Below are positions 27,224 through 36,408 of a stretch of DNA of 64,000 bases, in pieces (the first letter of the stretch is position 1; each line of letters begins with the position of its first letter). The DNA is taken from the NCBI GenBank assembly GCA_016713925.1, contig JADJOH010000007.1, forward strand, positions 1,351,501 through 1,415,500, in the 5' to 3' direction. Both the position numbers and the translations under genes were made by a program. The notes under the pieces were generated by a model. That model saw only the letters and a list, made by a program, of their open reading frames with translations, had not been told where the DNA came from and did not search any database. The DNA is from Bacteroidota bacterium. Lineage in GTDB: Bacteria > Bacteroidota > Bacteroidia > AKYH767-A > OLB10.

Positions 27224-28282
27224 ATGAAAAAGGAAGGATTCAGGGAAGGAGATTTTGTCAGCTTTTTAAATGAAAAACAGGAAGGCATCGTTAAAGAAAT
27301 ACTTGACGGAGGGAACCTCATTGTAGATATTGAAGATGGATTTCCTATCGAAGTTACCGCCGGTGAAATCGTTCTGGTAAAAAGAAAAACAGAAGCGAAA
27401 GGAGAGCAAAAAAACAAAGAAACAGAAAAGAATCTTTCGGAATCCCCGGAGCTAAAATTTGCCTCCTTTCCGGAATTGTTACCCATCAAAAACGAACTTT
27501 ATTTACTCATCGTGCCAACGGAAAATCAAGTGAGTTCGGGCCCTGTACGGTTATACCTGATAAATGCAACGGAGCACGATTTTGTTTTTACAATACATAG
27601 CAGAAAACACAATAAATCTTCCGGGTTTAATTATGGGACCATTCCATCCGGACAATGTAATTACTTATCGGAGATCAAAAGAGATCAGTTGTTTGAAAAA
27701 GGAGAATTTGTTTTTGACGCTTTGATCTTTCAATCCCATCCACATAACAGCACCTCCAGAATACACAAAACTATTGAAATCACCTTGCCTGATATTTCTC
27801 AAACTTTTCCGAAGCTCCCTGCTCCCCTATGCTTTGCCAAAACAGTACACTTATTCAGCAGTTTAGAGCAAGACCCTTTAAACGACGATGATATCTTTGA
27901 AAAATTAAAATCTGAATACGCTCAACCTGTGAAGCAAAAAACTTCTGTTTCAAATGAAAAACAGAAAAACAGGAATCAGGATTTTACAGCGCAATTTGGT
28001 TTAACACCTTCTAAATTTGAGGTAGATTTACATATCGAAGAATTGACGGATCAGGTGGAAAAGTTAAACAATTCGACTATGTTAGAAATACAGCTGGGAC
28101 ATTTCAGAAAGGAACTTGACCTGGCCATGTTGCGACATGCAAAATCTATTGTCTTTATTCATGGCATTGGCAACGGGAAATTAAAAGCAGAAATAAGAAG
28201 AGAGCTCACCTCTTCCGGAATACGTTTCGCTGATGGCGCTTATAATCGGTACGGGGCGGGAGCTACGGAGGTATTCCTGTAG
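27224..28282 (+). CDS. DUF2027-Smr domain protein
   Basis: 352 residues. The N-terminal module (FREGDFVSFLNEKQEGIVKEI) is an SH3/KOW-like segment, the centre is the Bacteroidota-specific DUF2027 beta domain, and the C-terminus is a Smr domain: VDLHIEEL (the DLH motif), IVFIHGIGNGKLKAEIRREL (HGxG) and GAGATEVFL. Smr domains in MutS2 and others are nucleases or bind branched nucleic acids or stalled ribosomes. The biological role of the DUF2027-Smr fusion is unknown. It converges with DUF922 (6 bp between stops). Confidence 0.9.
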   Translation: MKKEGFREGDFVSFLNEKQEGIVKEILDGGNLIVDIEDGFPIEVTAGEIVLVKRKTEAKGEQKNKETEKNLSESPELKFASFPELLPIKNELYLLIVPTENQVSSGPVRLYLINATEHDFVFTIHSRKHNKSSGFNYGTIPSGQCNYLSEIKRDQLFEKGEFVFDALIFQSHPHNSTSRIHKTIEITLPDISQTFPKLPAPLCFAKTVHLFSSLEQDPLNDDDIFEKLKSEYAQPVKQKTSVSNEKQKNRNQDFTAQFGLTPSKFEVDLHIEELTDQVEKLNNSTMLEIQLGHFRKELDLAMLRHAKSIVFIHGIGNGKLKAEIRRELTSSGIRFADGAYNRYGAGATEVFL

Positions 28283-28288
28283 CAGTGT

Positions 28289-28864
28289 CTAATCATTCCT
28301 TTGCGACACTTTATCGTTGGAATAAGCGGACAGTTTTTCAAGATCCATTTCAATTTGTTTCATCCACTTGGGAGAGAGGCCACTTTCACCTTCATGATCG
28401 GCGTCAAACTTATCCTGCATTTTCTTCAATTCACCAAAGCACTTTTTATAGGCTTTTTTTGCTGCTTCCGTACTTCTTATTTCTTTCAATTTTTGTCGCA
28501 ATTTTCTGGCGTAAATTTCAGTGATATTAAAGTGAGCCTGTTCATGAAGGAGGGTTTCAGGGTTTTCTTTATCGCGGATCCAGGACTGATCTGGTACCAT
28601 AAAAGCGATTACGGAATAGGAAATATTACTTCCCACCGATTCATAAGAAAAATTGATCCCACAATATATAAATCCTTCTAATTGCTTATAGGAACGCTTG
28701 CCGGTTTTAAAATTCGTTTTACGTCCCGGAGACTCTTTCCTGAAATCATCCATTGTTAACTGAGAGGGCGAACTCCATGCAATTTCATCTTTTAAAGCAT
28801 GTGGTTGAGCAATAGAAATACTTGCAAGAAGTAGCAGGAAGGAACTCAAAGCAGCAAGTTTCAT
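28289..28864 (-). CDS. DUF922 secreted putative zinc protease
   Basis: The signal peptide MKLAALSSFLLLLASISIAQ is followed by a DUF922 domain. The zinc-binding helix is HEQAH (His107-Glu108-His111) in ETLLHEQAHFNITEIYARKL, the HExxH pattern of metallopeptidases. The mature protein starts with DEIAWSSPSQLTMDDFR, a usual DUF922 opening (W...LtwdDFk). 191 residues. Function untested; a periplasmic peptidase role is inferred from the motif. Divergent from the damaged beta-CASP gene. Confidence 0.85.
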   Translation of the reverse strand: MKLAALSSFLLLLASISIAQPHALKDEIAWSSPSQLTMDDFRKESPGRKTNFKTGKRSYKQLEGFIYCGINFSYESVGSNISYSVIAFMVPDQSWIRDKENPETLLHEQAHFNITEIYARKLRQKLKEIRSTEAAKKAYKKCFGELKKMQDKFDADHEGESGLSPKWMKQIEMDLEKLSAYSNDKVSQRND

Positions 28865-28919
28865 AGTGTAGAGATCATCAATTTGGTACTAAGATCAACA
28901 TTATTTAATTTTACATGGT

Positions 28920-30058
28920 ATGAAGATAACCTTTCATGGTGCAGCGCAGACTGTAACCGGCAGCAAACACCTTATTACAACGGAGCGAAATAAACAATTA
29001 TTATTGGATTGTGGGCTTTTTCAAAACAGCGGAGGAGACAACGCCGAATTAAACCGTCATTTAGGCTTTGATCCTTCCGGAATAGATTACATGATTCTTT
29101 CCCATGCACATATTGATCATTCAGGCAATATTCCCTTTTTAGTAAAATCGGGCTATAGTGGTCCTATTTATTGCACACCTGCCACGCTTGACTTATGTAC
29201 TATTATGTTGGCCGACAGTGCGCACATTCAGGAAAATGATATCAAATACTTAAATAAAAGAAGAGCCAAAAGCGGGAAAAGACCCCTTGATGAACTTTAC
29301 AATGTGGACGATGTGGTTAAAGCGATGAAACAATTTGTACCGGTGCCGCTGGATAAATGGGAAGAAATTGATCCGCATATAAAATTTCTATTTACTGATG
29401 CGGGGCATATTCTTGGAAGTGCGGCGGTGAACCTGTTGTTTGATGAGCCTACAGGAGCAACCAAAGTGTTCTTTTCAGGAGATATAGGAAGATCGAATGA
29501 TATGATTTTGAGAAAACCACAAGACTTCCCTCAAGCGGACTATATTATCATGGAATCTACTTACGGGGATCGACTTCATGAATCTTCAGTAGATGCCGAA
29601 TTGCATTTATTTAATATTGTCAAAGACACCTGTGTTGCCCGAAAGGGGAAATTAATTATTCCGGCATTTAGTTTAGGACGGACACAGGAAATCGTTTATT
29701 CATTAAACCGACTTTATAATAACGGACTAATCCCCCGAATTCCGGTATATGTTGATTCGCCATTGGCCATCAGCGCTACCTCCATGGGAGATTAATTGAA
29801 GGGGCAAAGGAGGTAAAGATTTTCGGAGATATCTATCCGGTGAACGCTCAAATTGCAGTCCTTGATTCTTATAGTGCTCACGCAGATTATAAAGAGATGA
29901 TGGCCTATCTTCACTGTCAGAAACCCCATGAGGTAAAACGCCTTTTTTTAGTACATGGCGAACCGGAAGCACAATTAAAGTTCAAAGAACATTTAAATGG
30001 CATGGGCTTTAGCGACATTGTTATTCCAATTCAGGGAGAGAGTTTTTCACTGGACTAG
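28920..30058 (+). pseudogene. Beta-CASP metallo-hydrolase (RNA-specificity type), internally deleted
   Basis: The N-terminal metallo-beta-lactamase domain is intact: SHAHIDHSGNIPFL (HxHxDH), DAGHILGSAAV, FSGDIGR and MESTYGDR. The beta-CASP region begins (PAFSLGRTQEIVY, YVDSPLAISAT) and then jumps at about 29780-29795 to GRLIEGAKEVKIFGDIYPVNA in another frame, ending with DSYSAHADYKEM and LVHGEPEAQLKF. Family members have roughly 85 more residues here, including motif B (SASGM with its following His). About 375 residues remain of a normal 460. So the gene has lost a catalytic motif and frame, unless the assembly dropped a segment. Intact relatives are RNA nucleases. Confidence 0.82.
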
Positions 30059-30408
30059 GTAATTACTTCCATTCAATTTTTCGAATCTACTTTATGTCAA
30101 AAAACATCCTGTTTCAAATACATTTTATTGTTTTAATTACCTGAGAAGGATCACTTAATTGGAAGATTCCCAAAGGAACCTTCTCTATTTGAGTGCGTAT
30201 CTGTTTTAAGAATCAACCATTCAAAAATCTGGTTATTCGCTCCTTTTAAATCACTTCTACTCCCTCCTTCCGCACTAAACCATGCTCATTTATCCTAAAA
30301 ATGTGACAAATATCATACTAGCTCCTGACGAGAATTATAAACGTTAACTGTACATGAGGGTACTTTTGAAATATAAATCATATTTCGTTCACCTATAAAA
30401 AACAATCT
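30059..30408. other. Intergenic region before the respiration island
   Basis: 350 bp, AT-rich, without ORFs or RNA genes that I recognise. It carries a CRP/FNR-like palindrome at 30303-30316 and probably the promoter of the DUF2892 gene. Confidence 0.5.
30303..30316. promoter_or_regulatory. CRP/FNR-like palindrome upstream of DUF2892 gene
   Basis: GTGAC-AAAT-ATCAT fits NTGAY-N4-RTCAN, the half-site pattern of CRP/FNR regulators (FNR consensus TTGAT-N4-ATCAA). It lies 93 bp before the ATG. Weakest of the three such sites in the island. Confidence 0.4.
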
Positions 30409-30600
30409 ATGAAAACTAACTTAGGAATGACAGACCGTGTGATCAGAATGTTCCTTGGAATTTCTGTTTCCATGGTATTTATCTATCATGGTAGTATTTG
30501 GGCACTTCTTGGATTAATTCCATTTGTAACCGGTATCATCGGCACCTGCCCCATATACAATATTTTAGGAATTGACACTGTTGAAGCAGACCATTCCTAA
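30409..30600 (+). CDS. DUF2892 (YgaP-like) small membrane protein
   Basis: 63 residues: NLGMTDRVIRMFLGISVSMVF is the typical opening, followed by two short transmembrane segments and the conserved GTCPIYNILGI. Proteins of this family sit in the inner membrane, sometimes fused to rhodanese; their role is unclear. In Bacteroidota they are often near redox or oxygen-response genes, as here, just ahead of a sensor kinase. The Cys in TCPIY is conserved. Confidence 0.88.
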   Translation: MKTNLGMTDRVIRMFLGISVSMVFIYHGSIWALLGLIPFVTGIIGTCPIYNILGIDTVEADHS

Positions 30601-30692
30601 AAGAAATAATTTTTCGAATTCATCGAATTACACCTTTAAATTGCGCAGTAACTATTAATTTTAGCAGGAATCCTGACGTGATGTACGAATAA

Positions 30693-31934
30693 ATGAAACA
30701 GCTACAGAAACTAGAGTTAATAGACACTTTATTCAATCATTCAGCAGAAGGAATTATCGTCGTTGACATACTGGGAAATATCCGTTTGGCAAATACGGCT
30801 GTAGCCAGGATGTTGAATTATACAACCTCAGAATTGGCGACTCTCAATGTGGATGATTTGGTCCCTGACATGGTCCGTTCAAAGCATCAACAGCATAGAG
30901 ATAACTTTCACAAGCACTCTCATTCCCGTTCAATGGGAGTGGGAATTGATTTATTTGCTAAGAAAAAAGGCGGAGACCTGCTTCCTGTTGAAATCAGTCT
31001 TAGTCCGATGGAGGTAAATGGTGAAAGGTTTATCATGTCCTTTATCATTGACATTACACTTCGGAAACAAATCGAACTATCGGTACAGGATAAACAAAAG
31101 GAACTGGAAAGAGTTGCTGCTGCTCTCATTGCAACCAATGAAGAACTGGAAAAAAAAGTATCTGATCGCACCAAAGTACTTCAGGAGGCTATCAGGGAAC
31201 TCGAAAAATCCAGGAATAAACTTAGTGATGCGCTAGAGAAAGAAAAGGAGTTAAATGATTTGAAATCCCGATTTATTTCCATGGCTTCGCATGAATTCAG
31301 AACACCATTAACAACTATTCTATCCTCTGCCAGTCTTATTTCAGAATACAATACTACTGAAAGTTTAGACAAACGCGTAAAACACATAAATAGAATTAAA
31401 TCAGCGGTTAACAATCTCAATGATATTCTCAGTGATTTTCTATCTATCAGTAAGCTGGAAGAAGGAAAGGTGCATGCTGAATACAGGAATTTCAATTTAA
31501 CAGATTTGGTAAATGAAGTGGTTTTAGATATGCAGATAAATGCGCGAAGCGGACAAAAAATCCAGTATGAACATAAAGGAGAAACAACGGTCTATCTGGA
31601 TAGCAAGTTAATTAAAAACATCCTCATCAATTTAATCAACAATGCGATTAAATTTACCGGGGAAAATAAAAACATCTATATTAGAACCCGATGCGATGCC
31701 TACACCATTAGTTTTGAAATTCAGGATGAAGGCATTGGAATCAGCGAAGATGATCAGAAGCACTTATTTGAGCGCTTTTACAGAGGGAAAAACGCATTCA
31801 ACATTCAAGGTACAGGACTTGGATTGCACATTGTAGGAAACTATGTTGACTTAATGAAGGGACATATTATTTTAAACAGCTTACTCAATAAAGGGACTAC
31901 CATAAAAATAACCTTTCCAAATCAGAAGCATTAA
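30693..31934 (+). CDS. PAS-domain sensor histidine kinase
   Basis: Soluble 413-residue kinase with no transmembrane segment. N-terminal PAS domain (about 5-130) with HRDNFHKH and VEISLSPMEVNGERFIMSFI; a coiled-coil linker (about 130-190); HisKA with phospho-acceptor His200 in FISMASHEFRTPLTT; HATPase with N box INNAIKF, G1 DEGIGIS and G2 GTGLGLHIV. Being cytosolic and PAS-linked, it could sense redox state, oxygen or a ligand; the PAS is related in layout to FixL-like heme PAS, but I cannot confirm heme binding. It stops 2 bp before the receiver-CRP gene, so the two are a cognate pair. Confidence 0.92.
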   Translation: MKQLQKLELIDTLFNHSAEGIIVVDILGNIRLANTAVARMLNYTTSELATLNVDDLVPDMVRSKHQQHRDNFHKHSHSRSMGVGIDLFAKKKGGDLLPVEISLSPMEVNGERFIMSFIIDITLRKQIELSVQDKQKELERVAAALIATNEELEKKVSDRTKVLQEAIRELEKSRNKLSDALEKEKELNDLKSRFISMASHEFRTPLTTILSSASLISEYNTTESLDKRVKHINRIKSAVNNLNDILSDFLSISKLEEGKVHAEYRNFNLTDLVNEVVLDMQINARSGQKIQYEHKGETTVYLDSKLIKNILINLINNAIKFTGENKNIYIRTRCDAYTISFEIQDEGIGISEDDQKHLFERFYRGKNAFNIQGTGLGLHIVGNYVDLMKGHIILNSLLNKGTTIKITFPNQKH

Positions 31935-31936
31935 CC

Positions 31937-32998
31937 ATGAACAAGAAAATTCTATTAATCGAGGACAACGAAGATGTTAGGGAAAATACAGCCGAAATAC
32001 TGGAGCTTGCCGAATACAAGGTACTCACTGCTCCCGATGGAAAGGAAGGTGTAGAATTAGCCAGAAAAGAGTTGCCCGATCTTATTATATGTGATATCAT
32101 GATGCCCGGACTGGATGGTTATGGAGTATTGCATCTTCTAAGTAAGGACCCCCAGTTATCCACTGTCCCCTTCATTTTTCTAACCGCCAAAGCGGAAAGA
32201 AGTGATATGAGAAAAGGAATGGAATTGGGAGCGGATGACTATATCACCAAACCATTTGATAAAACTGAACTTTTGAATGCGGTTGAAAGCCGTCTTAAGA
32301 AAGCAGAAACTCTAAAGAAGGAATATGACAAAGACCTCGAAGGTTTAGGGAATTTTATCAGTGATGTAGCCGGAGCCGGGGCTTTAAAGCGATTTTTAGA
32401 AGGTAAAAAAATCAATCATTACCGGAAAAAAGAAAGTATCTATTTGGAAGGAAATTACCCCAATGGATTATTTTTCATTAATAGCGGGAAAATAAAAATC
32501 TTTAAAACCCATGAATACGGAAAGGAGTTGATAACAGATTTATTAAAAGAAGGAGATTTCTTTGGCTATACTACTCTATTAGAAGAAAACCCTTATAACG
32601 AATCGGCTGAAGCACTGGAAGATGCTGAAATCACCTTCATACCAAAAGAAGAATTTCAACAAATGGTTTTCGGGAATGTGTCCGTCACGAAAAATTTTCT
32701 TAAAATATTAACCAAAGGGGTGCTCGACAAACAGGAGCGATTACTTGATTTGGCCTATAGTTCAGTGAGAAAGAGGACAGCGGAGGCATTGGTCCTGCTT
32801 AGAGATAAGTACCAGGCCAAAGAAGGAGAACAGTTTTCTATTGCAATAGCACGGGATGCTCTTGCCAATATAGTGGGTACTGCCACTGAATCCTTGATAC
32901 GCACACTGAGTGATTTTAAAGAAGAAAAACTCATTGAAATCAAGGATGGCAAAATCAAGATTCTTGATGAAAAGAAACTCAGGAATTTAAAAGCTTAA
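31937..32998 (+). CDS. Response regulator fused to CRP-family DNA-binding module
   Basis: 353 residues in three parts: receiver (1-120) with phospho-acceptor Asp53 in IICDIMMPG, Thr in FIFLTAKAE and Lys in YITKPF; a cyclic-nucleotide-binding-type beta barrel (about 150-270: ESIYLEGNYPNGLFFINSGKI, EGDFFGYTTLLEE); and a Crp-type winged helix (about 285-350: RKRTAEALVLLRDKY, IARDALANIVGTATESLIRTLSDF). No FNR-type cysteine cluster is present, so control is likely by phosphorylation from the adjoining kinase, perhaps plus a ligand. CRP/FNR-like palindromes before neighbouring genes are candidate targets, probably microaerobic respiration genes. Confidence 0.92.
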   Translation: MNKKILLIEDNEDVRENTAEILELAEYKVLTAPDGKEGVELARKELPDLIICDIMMPGLDGYGVLHLLSKDPQLSTVPFIFLTAKAERSDMRKGMELGADDYITKPFDKTELLNAVESRLKKAETLKKEYDKDLEGLGNFISDVAGAGALKRFLEGKKINHYRKKESIYLEGNYPNGLFFINSGKIKIFKTHEYGKELITDLLKEGDFFGYTTLLEENPYNESAEALEDAEITFIPKEEFQQMVFGNVSVTKNFLKILTKGVLDKQERLLDLAYSSVRKRTAEALVLLRDKYQAKEGEQFSIAIARDALANIVGTATESLIRTLSDFKEEKLIEIKDGKIKILDEKKLRNLKA

Positions 32999-33025
32999 AT
33001 GAAATATTGATCATTTAAAAGCGCA

Positions 33026-33463
33026 CTAATAAATATCGCTATCCTCCGGATTTTCGCGACGAGGATTAATTTGTCTGGATAATTCAGCTCCTTCATCATT
33101 TTGTTGACGAAGAGACCATGAGTCGGTAGCTGAAGTCTCCAGCCATACGTTCCCTGACTTTCTAAAGACCTGTGCTGAAAGACCGAATTTTGATAAAAAC
33201 TGTTCTTCCAATTCATTCACAGTCATTTGCTCGTTAATGATTAAATCGCCTTCCGTTTTGGAAACCCGGCAATCACGCACAAATCTGCTATTTACATGAA
33301 TGAGGTTCTTAGCTGAAGCTTCTCCGATCTTATGAGGAGTTTTAAAAAATTCAATCTTCAGAAAGGGAAACAAGGCATTAAAATCGGCTTGCAAACCCGA
33401 CAATCTCCGCTCATTACTTATTTTAATCATCATATTGGCGTTGGGATTAATTCTACCGTACAT
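33026..33463 (-). CDS. Conserved hypothetical protein
   Basis: Up to 145 residues; the start may be at MMIKISNERRLSGLQADFN, ten codons in, which gives a more typical N-terminus. The N-terminal half (IKISNERRLSGLQADFNALF, LKIEFFK) looks like a mixed alpha/beta domain and the C-terminal half (MTVNELEEQFLSKFGLSAQVFRKSGNVWLETSATDSWSLRQQNDEG) like a small second fold. I believe similar proteins occur widely in Bacteroidota but recognise no named family. No signal peptide. It lies in the middle of the respiration island, converging on the receiver-CRP gene, so a regulatory or stress link is possible but unproven. Confidence 0.65.
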   Translation of the reverse strand: MYGRINPNANMMIKISNERRLSGLQADFNALFPFLKIEFFKTPHKIGEASAKNLIHVNSRFVRDCRVSKTEGDLIINEQMTVNELEEQFLSKFGLSAQVFRKSGNVWLETSATDSWSLRQQNDEGAELSRQINPRRENPEDSDIY

Positions 33464-33908
33464 ATTATTTCGTTTCTTTTGTTATTTTATATATAACTTA
33501 CAAAAGTGAATGATGGTGTTTAAGATACGACTTATAAATATCATATCTCCAAGCATATGATATTCCATTCATTTCGCCTTCACATTACTAAAATCCTCAT
33601 CCTCCATTCTCACTTTTCCTTACATTATCAACTTATTATAATCTCCAAACAAATTATTAATTTTACTTTAAGAAACATGGAATACTAACTTACCGACGTA
33701 TTATTCCATAATATTGGGTAATTAAAACACCAATTCATTTCTTCTTAAAGACAAGGCAAAAATGAACACCTCTTCCTTATTAATCTATGATTTCTGTCAA
33801 ATGAAACACTGATTCTCACCTAATTGATAATCGTCATTAACGAGAATGATTTATCTCACAAACCTGTTTTTCTGTATATCGTATTCTTGTGACTAAATAC
33901 CACTAAAA
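33464..33908. other. Divergent intergenic region hypothetical / P-ATPase
   Basis: 445 bp, very AT-rich. It holds a 9-bp perfect stem ATATCATAT - CTCCAAGC - ATATGATAT at 33538-33563 (no T run, so operator-like rather than terminator) and a CRP/FNR-like site at 33824-33837. No ORF recognised. Confidence 0.55.
33824..33837. promoter_or_regulatory. CRP/FNR-like palindrome upstream of FixI-type ATPase
   Basis: TTGAT-AATC-GTCAT matches the FNR consensus TTGAT-N4-ATCAA at 8 of 10 positions. It sits 72 bp upstream of the ATG. Confidence 0.5.
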
Positions 33909-36332
33909 ATGCATCGCGTAAACACAGACGCTAAAACACAATGTTATCATTGTGGTGAAGAATGTTTGGAAGACAATGTAAAGTTTGATGCGAAGGATTT
34001 TTGTTGTCCCGGATGTAAACTGGTGTATGAGGTACTTTCCGAAAACAATTTATGTAATTATTATCAATTAGATACACAGCCGGGATTTACTCAATCCAAT
34101 CCATTTGTAGGCGAAAGGTATGCTTACCTGGATGATAAAAAAATTGAATCAACTCTCATTAAATTCCGGGACAAGGACACGATACATCTCCGTTTTCATA
34201 TACCCAATATGCATTGCAGCAGTTGCATCTGGTTACTGGAGCATTTGGGGAAACTTGAAAATGGGATTTTACGCTCCCATACTGATTTCATTCAAAAGGA
34301 ACTTAGTATTGTATATGATCCTTCACATACCAGTTTAAGAAAGATTGTTGAGAAGCTGCATCAAATCGGGTATCCTCCGGAGCTCAACTTAAAGCAAACA
34401 GACAAAAGTGAAAAAGTGGTCAGAAGCCGAAGTCGCATTTACAAAATAGGGATTGCCGGCTTTGCATTTGGAAATATTATGCTCTTGAGTTTTCCGGAGT
34501 ATTTTTCCGGAGGAACTTACCATGGAGAAGATTTTAGCAGGGCCTTTGGTTATATCATTCTATTCCTTTCGCTACCCGTATTTTTTTACAGCGCCGGTGA
34601 ATTCCTTGAAAATGCACTTTTAAGCTTCAGACAGCGCACTATAAATATTGATGTTCCGATTGCCATTGGTATTGTGGCTATGTTCCTCCGCAGTAGTTAT
34701 GAAATACTCAGTGGCAGCGGTCCCGGATACTTTGACAGTATGACCGGACTCGTGTTTTTCATGCTTATCGGTCGGAATTTCCAAAATAAGACTTATCAAT
34801 GGCTTTCTTTTGATCGTGATTATAAATCCTATTTCCCTATCGCGGTAAGCAGGATCTATAGTAATAGACAAGAAGTTGTTTCGGTCAATGAACTCAAAGT
34901 AAACGACCGGATTTTTATCAGAAACCTGGAAATTATTCCTGCAGATGTGCTCTTAATAAGTGAAAGTGCAGAAATTGATTATAGTTTTGTGACGGGGGAA
35001 TCACGACCTGTCCGCTGTGAAAAAGGGGATAGAATATTTGCCGGAGGACGGTTAAACGGAAATCCCGCCGAGGTGGTTGTTCAGCAGGAAGTCTCACAAA
35101 GTTATCTGACGCAGTTATGGAATCAATCCTCAGGAAAGCAGGAATATAAAAGTGGATTTCAAAAAATAGTTGAAAAAATCAGTCGTTGGTTCGTTGTCGT
35201 CACACTTCTTATAGCAGGCGGCTCATTTCTTTACTGGTACGCTATTGATTTCAACAGAGCTCTTCATGCCTTCACCTCTGTACTGGTCATCGCCTGCGCC
35301 TGCGCCCTTGCATTATCAGCGCCCTTTACATTCGGCAATATGATACGAATACTTGGCAAGAAGGGTATTTACCTTAAAAACACCAATGTACTTGAAAAAC
35401 TGGCCGATATTGACACCGTCGTTTTTGACAAAACAGGGACCTTAACCGAAGCAGAAAATGCGACGGTAGAATTTGATGGTATTCCTTTATCTCCGGAACT
35501 AAAAAAGGCTATTGCCGATCTGGCAAATGCATCCTCTCATCCATTAAGCCGGATACTGGCAAAAAAGTTAAAGGATGAAGGTCATACCAATAGTCAGTTG
35601 AGCAATGTAGTAGAAAAAGAGGGATTGGGCATATCCGGTCAATCTAAGCAGTTCTTTATCCGACTCGGCAGCAGTAAATTTTTAAATGATAGTACTACAT
35701 ACCCAAGCGGTTTCCAGACAACAACCGTTGGACTTCAGGTAAACGGTGAGCTATTGGGGTATTTTAAATTCCATAACCGGTACCGTCCTTCCGCCTCACC
35801 CATGGTTCAGAAATTAAAAAGAGATGGATATATACTATCTGTAATAAGTGGAGATCACGAACATGAGCGTTCCCGTTTAGCGACATTGATTGGTCAGGAA
35901 GAAGGATTGGCATTTGAACAAAAGCCGGAAGACAAAGTGAGTTATGTTGTGGGACTTCAGCAACAGGGAAAAAAAGTAATGATGGTGGGTGATGGATTAA
36001 ACGATGCCGTTGCTCTTTTAAACAGTCATGTAGGATTGGCCGTTGCGGAGGACATCAATAATTTCACCCCGGGATGCGATGGGATTCTTCTTTCCAAAAA
36101 GTTTGGTAGCATCGGTGCATTATTGGCCTTTGCAAAATCAGGACAACGCATCATTATTATCAGTTTCATTATCTCTCTACTCTACAATTTCACCGGTTTA
36201 TGGTTTGCTGTTCAGGGCACACTTTCACCGGTAATAGCCGCTATATTGATGCCTATCAGCACCAGCAGTTTAGTGATTTACACGGTATTGGCGAGTAGTT
36301 ATAAAGCAAGGACATTGTTGAAAGATGCGTAA
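33909..36332 (+). CDS. ccoI: Copper-type P1B ATPase for cbb3 oxidase assembly (CcoI/FixI)
   Basis: 807-residue heavy-metal P-ATPase next to the oxidase genes, as for CcoI, which supplies copper for oxidase maturation. N-terminal cysteine-rich metal-binding segment (CYHCGEEC, CCPGC), HMA-like MHCSSCIW, actuator motif TGESRPV, phosphorylation motif FDKTGTLTE with Asp507, SHPLSR (the HP motif) and hinge GDGLNDAVAL. The transmembrane metal site, normally CPC, reads CAC (Cys463-Ala464-Cys465) in ACACALALSAP. This is either real variation or a one-base error (GCC for CCC) in a GCCTGC repeat. It starts the plus-strand cco run, 76 bp before ccoS. Confidence 0.9.
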   Translation: MHRVNTDAKTQCYHCGEECLEDNVKFDAKDFCCPGCKLVYEVLSENNLCNYYQLDTQPGFTQSNPFVGERYAYLDDKKIESTLIKFRDKDTIHLRFHIPNMHCSSCIWLLEHLGKLENGILRSHTDFIQKELSIVYDPSHTSLRKIVEKLHQIGYPPELNLKQTDKSEKVVRSRSRIYKIGIAGFAFGNIMLLSFPEYFSGGTYHGEDFSRAFGYIILFLSLPVFFYSAGEFLENALLSFRQRTINIDVPIAIGIVAMFLRSSYEILSGSGPGYFDSMTGLVFFMLIGRNFQNKTYQWLSFDRDYKSYFPIAVSRIYSNRQEVVSVNELKVNDRIFIRNLEIIPADVLLISESAEIDYSFVTGESRPVRCEKGDRIFAGGRLNGNPAEVVVQQEVSQSYLTQLWNQSSGKQEYKSGFQKIVEKISRWFVVVTLLIAGGSFLYWYAIDFNRALHAFTSVLVIACACALALSAPFTFGNMIRILGKKGIYLKNTNVLEKLADIDTVVFDKTGTLTEAENATVEFDGIPLSPELKKAIADLANASSHPLSRILAKKLKDEGHTNSQLSNVVEKEGLGISGQSKQFFIRLGSSKFLNDSTTYPSGFQTTTVGLQVNGELLGYFKFHNRYRPSASPMVQKLKRDGYILSVISGDHEHERSRLATLIGQEEGLAFEQKPEDKVSYVVGLQQQGKKVMMVGDGLNDAVALLNSHVGLAVAEDINNFTPGCDGILLSKKFGSIGALLAFAKSGQRIIIISFIISLLYNFTGLWFAVQGTLSPVIAAILMPISTSSLVIYTVLASSYKARTLLKDA

Positions 36333-36335
36333 ATC

Positions 36336-36349
36336 ATGATATAAATCAA
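36336..36349. promoter_or_regulatory. FNR-like box upstream of ccoS-ccoNO operon
   Basis: ATGAT-ATAA-ATCAA matches FNR consensus TTGAT-N4-ATCAA at 9 of 10 positions. It begins 3 bp after the ATPase stop, 59 bp before the ccoS ATG. This is the best of the three island sites and fits oxygen-responsive control of the oxidase operon. Confidence 0.6.
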
Positions 36350-36408
36350 TTCAAATACTAAATCTCCTCATATACTAATCACCCCGTCAAAAATAAATTT
36401 GCCTACCC

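Noticed and set aside
30670..30690. CCTGACG motif shared near 30322 and 30670 as a regulatory repeat
   Set aside because: Only seven bases, no symmetry, no third occurrence before other island genes.
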